A stretch of DNA of 64,000 bases from Lentzea alba. GTDB lineage: Bacteria; Actinomycetota; Actinomycetes; Mycobacteriales; Pseudonocardiaceae. Below the pieces are notes generated by a model. The model did no database searches and was not told the DNA's origin. It worked only from the letters and a program-made list of their open reading frames with translations. The DNA is taken from NCBI RefSeq assembly GCF_011067745.1, contig NZ_JAAMPJ010000017.1, positions 156,077-220,076 on the forward strand, read 5' to 3'. Shown here piece by piece: positions 58,666 through 64,000 of the stretch. How positions within the stretch are numbered: position 1 is the first letter of the stretch; each line of letters opens with the position of its first letter. The translations under genes and the position numbers were made by a program.

Positions 58666-61551
58666 GTGGAATTTCGTATGCTGGGTCCATTGGAATCTTG
58701 GCACGGCAACACCTCCGTGTCCTTGGGCGACCAGCAGCAACGCTTCATCCTCGTCGTGCTTCTCCTGCACGCGAACAAACCCGTGTCACCTGAACGGCTC
58801 ACCGAAACCGTGTGGCCCGACAACCCTGACCGCCGGAACCTGGTGCGCGGCTACATCAACAAGCTGCGCAAGGCGTTCGAGCCGACCGACGCCTCGATCG
58901 AGACGACACCGACCGGCTACGTGCTGCGCGTCGACGAGGACCAGATCGACACCGTCCGCTTCGACCGGCTGCGTCAGGAAGCAGCGCAAGCCGTGCAGGA
59001 CAACGACCAGCGCAAGGCCGTCGAGTTGTTGCGCGAGGCGGTCGCGTTGTGGCGCGGCAGGTTCCTCGACGACATCGACATCGACCGGGTCGGCGGCGCG
59101 TCGGTGATCTCCCCCGCCGACAGTTACGCGGACGCACTCGGTGACCTCGCCGAACTGGAGCTCGGCATCGGTGACCACCGCTCGGCGCGCGACCGGATGC
59201 GCCGCGCCCTGCCGACCGACCCGGCCAACCAGAAGTACGCCGAACTGTTGATGCGCGCGCTGATCGCGGGCCGCGACGGCGTAGGCGCCATCCGGGTCTA
59301 CAAGAGCGCCTGCACCGCGCTCGCGGAGGCCGGGTACGAACCGGGATCGGTGCTCCGCAAGCTCGCGGCACGGGCCGAGCACGGTGAGCCGGTCAGCTCG
59401 CTGCCGTCCCGTCCGGGCGGGTTCACCGGCCGGTCCGGCGAGCTGGAGACGATCGAGGTGGCCGCCGCGGGCAGCGGTGAACGACGCGCGGTGTGGATCA
59501 GCGGCGCGCCCGGCGTGGGCAAGACCGGCCTGGCCGTCGAGGCGGCGCACCGGTTGCGCCACCGGTTCCCGGACGGCCAGCTCCTGGTGCGGCTGGGCGG
59601 GTTCACGCCTGGCGTGGTGCCGATGCCGGTGTCGGACGCGCTGACCCAGTTGCTGACCGAGTTGGGCGTGCCGGCCGAGCAGATCCCGGACACGGTCAGC
59701 CGCAAGGCCACGCTCTACCAAACCCAGCTCTACGGCACGAAAACCCTGGTGGTGCTGGACAACGCGTACTCACCGGAGCAGATCCGGCCGCTGTTGCCCG
59801 AGTCGCAGGACTGCTTCGCCGTCGTGACGAGCAGGAAGATGGGTGATCCGGACATCAGCGAGCACGTGCGGCTGTCCCCGCTGCCGCCGCGTGACGCCTC
59901 CGACCTGTTCCGGGCGCTCACCGATCCGTTCCGCGTGCGCGGCAGGGCGGCGGACGTGGCCGGGCTGGTCAAGCGCTGCGGGTACCTGCCGGTGGAGATC
60001 ACGGTCGCGGCGGCGTTGCTGCGCAGGCACGACCGCTGGTCGCTGGACAACCTCCTCGGCCTGTTGGACGAGCAGGGACCGCTGCGGGAAGACGCCGCGG
60101 TGCACGCGTCCTACCTCCAGCTCAACGACCAGCTGCAGCAGGTCTTCCGGCTGTTCGGCCACCTCCCGGGCCCTGATGTCGACGTCATCGGCGCGGCGGC
60201 GCTCATCGGCCGCGACGTCGCCGACGCCCGCAAGCTGCTCGACGACCTGCACGAGGTCTGTCTGTTGGAGGAGCTCTCCCCGGACCGCTACCAGATGCTC
60301 GACTCCGTCAAGGAGTTCGCGGCGCAGGAACCTCCGTCCGAGGACGCTTTGGTGCGGCTGCTGGACTTCTACCTCGTGACGCTGACCAACGCGGTGAGCG
60401 CCGCGTACCCGTTCGACCGCACCGTCCAGCCGTCGGTGGAGCGCACGAGCCCGCACGGTCTGTCGTTCACCGACGAGGACAAGGCGCTGGCGTGGATCAC
60501 CGCGGAGCGCGACAACCTGATGGCCGCGATCCGGCACGCGGGCACGGACCACGCGTGGAGGCTGGCCGCGCTGATCTGGCGGTACTTCAACACCGCGAAC
60601 CGGTTCGAGGACTGGATCGAGGCCGTGAAGTCCGTGCGTGCGGACGACGACCGCGGCCAGGCGCACGTGTTGCTGCGCCTCTCCTTCGCGAACAACCGGC
60701 TCGGCCGGCACGCCGAGGCCCTCGACCTGGCCGGACAGGCACTGCCGAGGTGGTCCCGGCTCGGCGACCTGGCGGGTGAGGCGGACACGTCGTGTGCGCT
60801 CGCCCTCGCCGCCATGGCGCTCGGCAGCCACGACGAGGCGATGCGGCATTCCGAGGCCGCGCTGGCGAAGTACGAGCTGTGCGGGGACCTCCGCGGCCAG
60901 GCGCACGCGCTGAGCATGCTCGGCTACCTCAACGAACAGCACCGCGAGTACGAAGTGGCGCTGCGGCAACAGACTGACGCCGTGCGGATGTTGCGAGAGA
61001 TCGGTCACCTGCAGGGCCTGGCCCACGCGTTGAACAACCGCGGCGCGAACCGCCAGCACCTCGGAATGCTGGACGAGGCCATTCCCGACCACGTGGAGGC
61101 GCACGAGATCGCGGTCGAGCTCGGTGACGACTGCGTGGCCGCCTACGCGTTGACCAACATCGCCGACGCGCACCGGCTCGCGGGCCGGCTCGGCGAGGCA
61201 CTGCGCCACCACGAGCTGGCAGCGGCTGCCGCGGCCGGTGTGGCCGACACGGACCTGCGCGCCCGGTTGTTGCGCGACAGGGCGTTGACGGCACTTGACG
61301 GCGGCGACCTGGCGGGGGCGCTGCGCCTGTACCAGACGTTGTCGGACGCGGCCACCGGCACGGGCAACCGCTCGTACCAGGCCACCGGCGAAATCGGTGT
61401 GGCACGGACGATGCACGCGCTCGGCAGGCACGCGGCCGCGGTGCCGCACTGGGACGCGGCCGAGGCGATCTACGCCGAGCTCGACCAGCCCGAGGTAGAG
61501 GAGGTGCGGGCCGAGCGCGCGGCGTTGAGGTGTGCGTGCGGTCAGCGGTGA
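58666..61551 (+). CDS. SARP-NB-ARC-TPR regulator (AfsR type)
   Basis: The 961-aa protein is a full-length SARP: winged helix (about 1-88), complete BTAD (about 95-240), NB-ARC with Walker A GAPGVGKT (280-287) and LVVLDNA, then a TPR domain of many repeats to the C-terminus (for example around AHALSMLGYLNEQHREYEVAL). GTG 58666 follows GGGAGG at 5 nt. Proteins of this kind activate secondary-metabolite genes, but none lies in the window, so it may act elsewhere. It is divergent from the vWA gene. Confidence 0.93.
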   Translation: MEFRMLGPLESWHGNTSVSLGDQQQRFILVVLLLHANKPVSPERLTETVWPDNPDRRNLVRGYINKLRKAFEPTDASIETTPTGYVLRVDEDQIDTVRFDRLRQEAAQAVQDNDQRKAVELLREAVALWRGRFLDDIDIDRVGGASVISPADSYADALGDLAELELGIGDHRSARDRMRRALPTDPANQKYAELLMRALIAGRDGVGAIRVYKSACTALAEAGYEPGSVLRKLAARAEHGEPVSSLPSRPGGFTGRSGELETIEVAAAGSGERRAVWISGAPGVGKTGLAVEAAHRLRHRFPDGQLLVRLGGFTPGVVPMPVSDALTQLLTELGVPAEQIPDTVSRKATLYQTQLYGTKTLVVLDNAYSPEQIRPLLPESQDCFAVVTSRKMGDPDISEHVRLSPLPPRDASDLFRALTDPFRVRGRAADVAGLVKRCGYLPVEITVAAALLRRHDRWSLDNLLGLLDEQGPLREDAAVHASYLQLNDQLQQVFRLFGHLPGPDVDVIGAAALIGRDVADARKLLDDLHEVCLLEELSPDRYQMLDSVKEFAAQEPPSEDALVRLLDFYLVTLTNAVSAAYPFDRTVQPSVERTSPHGLSFTDEDKALAWITAERDNLMAAIRHAGTDHAWRLAALIWRYFNTANRFEDWIEAVKSVRADDDRGQAHVLLRLSFANNRLGRHAEALDLAGQALPRWSRLGDLAGEADTSCALALAAMALGSHDEAMRHSEAALAKYELCGDLRGQAHALSMLGYLNEQHREYEVALRQQTDAVRMLREIGHLQGLAHALNNRGANRQHLGMLDEAIPDHVEAHEIAVELGDDCVAAYALTNIADAHRLAGRLGEALRHHELAAAAAAGVADTDLRARLLRDRALTALDGGDLAGALRLYQTLSDAATGTGNRSYQATGEIGVARTMHALGRHAAAVPHWDAAEAIYAELDQPEVEEVRAERAALRCACGQR

Positions 61552-62726
61552 GTCAGAAGTCGTTTCAGGTCGGGGTAAACCTCCCTGACCGCGCTGTGGT
61601 TGTGCCACCGGCCCAGGGTTCTGGCCAGCTGCCGCAGGTCCGTCCGGACGGTCGCCGAGTCGACGTGCGCCGCGTCGTCGATCGTCTCGGTGAGCGTCCG
61701 GCAGCTCTGGTCGACGTCGCCGACCAGCGCGTGGGCGAGTGATCGTCTGGTGCCGAAGCGGGCCCTGGTGCGACGCGACGTCGCGGGCACCAGGGTGAGC
61801 TGCCGGTCCAGCACGGTCGCGGCTTCGGCGTTGAGGCCGAGGTCGCTCAACGCCCAGCCCCTGGCCAGTTCGAGCGGATCGGGTGCGCTCGGACCGAGCG
61901 CGGGGTACGGGCTGTCCGGCGGTGCGGAGTCCATCAGCCGCACCGCCCGGTCGAACGAGCTCTCGGTGGCGTAACGGTTTCCGGCCAGTGCGTGGCCCTG
62001 CCCCTCACGCCGCGCGGCCAGGGCGAGGACGCGTGCCCCCGCGCTGCCGATCCACTGCGCCTGCTGGGCGAGGTTGATCGTGCTCTGGGCGTCCTGCCGG
62101 TAGAACGCGATCCCCGCCTCCCGCACGAACGAGTAGCTCGCGATGTCCGGATCGGACGCCGCCCGCGACAGTTCGGAAGCTTGCCTGGTCCACCACAGCG
62201 CGCCCTGCTCGTCGCCGGCCTCCTGGCTCATCCAGCCGGTGTACTCGGCGATGCGCGCGGCGAGCCGGAGGAGCTTCGTCCCGACCGGCCCGACGTTCTC
62301 GCGGGCCATCCCGTGCACGGTGTGCTGCAAGGCTTTCAGCGGTTCGATGAGCATCATCGGGCTGGTGCGCAACCCCAGTCCCCGCAGGTTCTCGAACGAC
62401 GCGCGCATCCCCGCGATCACCTGTTCGTCCGGCACCGGCCGCGCCCCGCTGCCCGCGAGCGCGCCGACGCCGAGCATCGTGCCGGCCATCAGCACCTGAC
62501 GGCGGCCGAGTGCCGGGGCTTCGTGCAGCGCGGCCTCGATCAGCCGGCCACCGACGTCCAGCACGCCGTCGCACAGCCGCGCGACCGTGGGCGTCGGCGG
62601 TTTGAGGTCGTTCTCGATCTTGCTGAGATAACCCTTGCTGTAATGAATCAGCTTCGCCAGCTGACCCATCGACATCCCCGCGGCGATGCGGTGTTCGCGC
62701 AACAACTCACCAAAAGTTCCGGCCAC
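61542..62726 (-). CDS. XRE-family regulator with TPR-like C-terminus
   Basis: The 394-aa protein has a Cro/C1-type helix-turn-helix (about 7-62, with MSMGQLAKLIHYSKGYLSKIE) and a C-terminal all-helical domain of TPR-like repeats (about 120-390, with YRQDAQSTINLAQQAQWIG). This is the layout of Streptomyces regulators that bind small peptides or metabolites. GTG 62726 follows GGGAGG. The stop overlaps the SARP gene by 10 nt tail to tail. Confidence 0.92.
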   Translation of the reverse strand: MAGTFGELLREHRIAAGMSMGQLAKLIHYSKGYLSKIENDLKPPTPTVARLCDGVLDVGGRLIEAALHEAPALGRRQVLMAGTMLGVGALAGSGARPVPDEQVIAGMRASFENLRGLGLRTSPMMLIEPLKALQHTVHGMARENVGPVGTKLLRLAARIAEYTGWMSQEAGDEQGALWWTRQASELSRAASDPDIASYSFVREAGIAFYRQDAQSTINLAQQAQWIGSAGARVLALAARREGQGHALAGNRYATESSFDRAVRLMDSAPPDSPYPALGPSAPDPLELARGWALSDLGLNAEAATVLDRQLTLVPATSRRTRARFGTRRSLAHALVGDVDQSCRTLTETIDDAAHVDSATVRTDLRQLARTLGRWHNHSAVREVYPDLKRLLTHR

Positions 62727-62782
62727 GACTGCCTCCCACTCCGGCGTACGCCGAGTACATCATCGGATTCTGCGCAGGGCAA

Positions 62783-62816
62783 TCGCCCTGGCCATGACAA
62801 AAAATGGCCAGGGCGA
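62783..62816. terminator. 13-bp hairpin after the small exported peptide gene
   Basis: Arms 62783-62795 (TCGCCCTGGCCAT) and 62804-62816 are perfectly complementary with an 8-nt A-rich loop. It lies 14 nt downstream of the peptide gene stop (62830, minus strand). Confidence 0.75.
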
Positions 62817-62829
62817 ATTGGCCACTAAC

Positions 62830-63009
62830 TCACCCGTACCACGGGTTGCCGCCGCCGTTCTGCGTCTCCGTGGTGGTCGTGGTGGTAGGAGGCACCGGCG
62901 GGTTGTCGTCCGCGCTGGCCGCGCCACCACCGGAAACAGCGGCGGCGACGACGAGTGCGGTCACCAGCGTGGTGGCACCGGCGACGAAACTGGACACGAT
63001 TTTGGACAT
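62830..63009 (-). CDS. 59-aa exported peptide
   Basis: This short gene starts at ATG 63009 behind GGAGG at 8 nt spacing. The product has a signal peptide (about 1-33: Lys at 3, a hydrophobic core LVTALVVAAAVSGGG, then AASA/DD) and a mature part of about 25 residues: Pro-rich, a run of six Thr, then a Gly/Asn-rich end NPWYG. No other gene of this kind was recognised. It has its own terminator and is divergent from the TIR-like gene with a 218-nt gap. It could be a small secreted or processed peptide. Confidence 0.75.
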   Translation of the reverse strand: MSKIVSSFVAGATTLVTALVVAAAVSGGGAASADDNPPVPPTTTTTTETQNGGGNPWYG

Positions 63010-63227
63010 GACGAATCCTCCGAAGGAAATCGCGATTGATTCCGGGATTTCGCCCGCCGTCGGAGCGGGCTACTTCGAGGATTCATCTCCACAAACCGTG
63101 AAAACAGGTGTTTCCCGTTGCCCACCGAGGTGGTCAACGCGTCCACTCCTCATCCACTTCTGGTCAACACCCGGCGTGGATGCTGCGCGCAACCGGCCGC
63201 CGGCCGGTCCAGCAGGAGGAGGTAGGA

Positions 63228-63848
63228 GTGATCGAATCCGCGACCTACGACATCGCCGTGTCGTTCGCCGAGGAACAGCGCGCCGTGGTCGACGAGGTGG
63301 TCGAGGCCTGCCGGCAGCGCGGCCTGACCGTGCTGGAGGGCAACGACCTGCCGCAGGCTCAGGTGCGCTTCTTCGTGCCGTTCGTGTCCACTGTGGACGA
63401 CCTGACGGTGAACGGCGACGAGCACGTGCTGCCGGTGCTGACCGGCGAGGCCCCCGAGTCGTCCGCCTACCTGCGCGCCGACGAGGGCCTGGTGGACGCC
63501 CTGGTGAGCCGCGTGGAAGCCGCCGAAACCGCGGGCCAGGACCGCGTGGCCGTCGCCGACGTGGCGGCAACGGTCGAACACCCGCCGCCACCCGCGACTC
63601 CAGAACCGCCCGCACCGCCCGCCCTGCGCGCCCTGGCCGAACAGTTCGCCGCCGCATCACCCGGCCGCGACCTCTCCGGCACCCTGCACCTGGGCGACAC
63701 CACGATCGCCGTGCGCGTCGAACGGTCAGGCGACACGGTGTACGCGGTGGAAGCGAGCGACGACACGGTCAACTTCGTCGTCCTCGGCGGCTCCGCCGAC
63801 GTGCTCTCCACCCTGTACCAACGAATCGAGGACATGTTGACCGCGTGA
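63228..63848 (+). CDS. Degenerate TIR-like protein with unknown C-terminal domain
   Basis: The 206-aa protein starts with the first strand and helix of a TIR domain (YDIAVSFAEEQRAVVDEVVE) and ends that domain with the typical HVLPVLTGEAPESSAYLRAD. The middle is shortened: the usual segment with a conserved Ser and Trp and the Glu of NAD-cleaving TIRs (WxxxE) is missing. After a Pro-rich linker (about 108-123) a beta-rich domain follows (LSGTLHLGDTTIAVRVE). GTG 63228 has GGAGG upstream. The fold is suggested by motif order only. Confidence 0.7.
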   Translation: MIESATYDIAVSFAEEQRAVVDEVVEACRQRGLTVLEGNDLPQAQVRFFVPFVSTVDDLTVNGDEHVLPVLTGEAPESSAYLRADEGLVDALVSRVEAAETAGQDRVAVADVAATVEHPPPPATPEPPAPPALRALAEQFAAASPGRDLSGTLHLGDTTIAVRVERSGDTVYAVEASDDTVNFVVLGGSADVLSTLYQRIEDMLTA

Positions 63849-63874
63849 CGCGAAAAGGGCGGTGCCCCACCGGT

Positions 63875-63931
63875 GAACCGCTCCCCGGAAGTTGGACTGG
63901 TATCCAGTTCCGACTCTCCGGGGAGCGGTTC
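63875..63931. repeat. Long inverted repeat at the end of a probable IS
   Basis: Arms 63875-63889 and 63917-63931 (15 bp, GAACCGCTCCCCGGA and its complement) are perfect; the inner part (GGACTGG/CCAGTTCC) pairs further. The repeat lies just before a transposase-like reading frame and is either its leader hairpin or an element end. Confidence 0.6.
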
Positions 63932-63932
63932 G

Positions 63933-64000
63933 TTGCATCCACGAAGTTCGTTGTGTGAGCGGCAGCGGGAGGCTGCTGTCGCGTTGTTCGAGGCTGGGTA
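63933..64000 (+). mobile_element. 5' end of a transposase-like reading frame (partial)
   Basis: A TTG start at 63933 opens a frame whose visible part reads SSLCERQREAAVALFEAG, the start of the first helix of helix-turn-helix domains in IS3/IS150-like OrfA transposases. The element continues beyond the right edge, so family and completeness are open. Confidence 0.5.

Noticed and set aside
62804..63958. 384-codon plus-strand frame covering the TIR-like gene and the small peptide gene
   Set aside because: It has Arg/Gly-rich shadow sequence, conflicts with the better supported 63228 frame (ribosome site, fold motifs) and runs antisense to the peptide gene.

Overview
The window is chromosomal DNA of a high-GC actinomycete, most likely a member of the Pseudonocardiales (Lentzea/Saccharothrix/Actinosynnema type). 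The evidence is the strong G/C third-position bias, frequent GTG starts, many 4-nt ATGA/GTGA overlaps, the thrS-HIT gene order typical of mycobacteria and relatives, a conservon, an XRE-DUF5753 regulator, SARP/AfsR-type regulators and several STAND (NB-ARC) ATPases. The genus is inferred. No rRNA, tRNA, CRISPR array or replication origin was seen, and no gene-free stretch exceeds 300 bases.

Layout. 1-6.0 kb: start of an exported protein, HIT-family AP4A phosphorylase-like gene coupled to thrS, a GNAT acetyltransferase, two small hypotheticals, two large hairpins and an acyl-CoA synthetase. 6.2-12.6 kb: a catabolic locus (GntR regulator, SDR, aldehyde dehydrogenase, gamma-glutamyl amidohydrolase, glutamine-synthetase-like ligase, divergent ethanolamine-type permease), best read as ethanolamine use through gamma-glutamylated intermediates. 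12.7-16.6 kb: two paralogous NLR-like proteins (NB-ARC plus TPR) that share a short N-terminal amyloid-like motif and a common promoter-to-start layout. 16.7-18.4 kb: 3-hydroxyacyl-CoA dehydrogenase and an unrecognised membrane-anchored protein. 18.5-22.7 kb: a conservon (histidine-kinase-like protein, roadblock, DUF742, small GTPase) followed by a P-loop kinase. 23-27.7 kb: two exported proteins, XRE-DUF5753 regulator, a miniature STAND ATPase, a small lipoprotein. 27.7-37.8 kb: purine catabolism (PucR, HIU hydrolase, three-subunit xanthine dehydrogenase, two deaminases of different folds, AzgA permease, XdhC). 37.9-41.4 kb: an ABC exporter with its own NarL-type two-component system. 41.5-47.3 kb: LysR/SDR pair, TetR divergent from an ABM monooxygenase and a SARP-like STAND regulator, DUF305 lipoprotein. 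47.3-55.4 kb: LVIVD secreted protein, then a seven-gene operon (ABC importer, LtrA, VOC, MFS). 55.5-64 kb: HAD-like, membrane lipoprotein, PPOX/F420 protein, a hypothetical, vWA protein, full-length SARP-NB-ARC-TPR regulator, XRE regulator, a 59-aa exported peptide, a degenerate TIR-like protein, and the left end of a probable insertion sequence.

How genes work together. The clearest metabolic modules are the ethanolamine-type locus and the purine locus, each with its own transporter and regulator. Five STAND ATPases in 64 kb, plus a TIR-like protein, show heavy investment in NTP-dependent signalling or conflict. Several genes have a -10-like hexamer exactly 6 nt before the start codon and no Shine-Dalgarno sequence, which suggests frequent leaderless transcripts.
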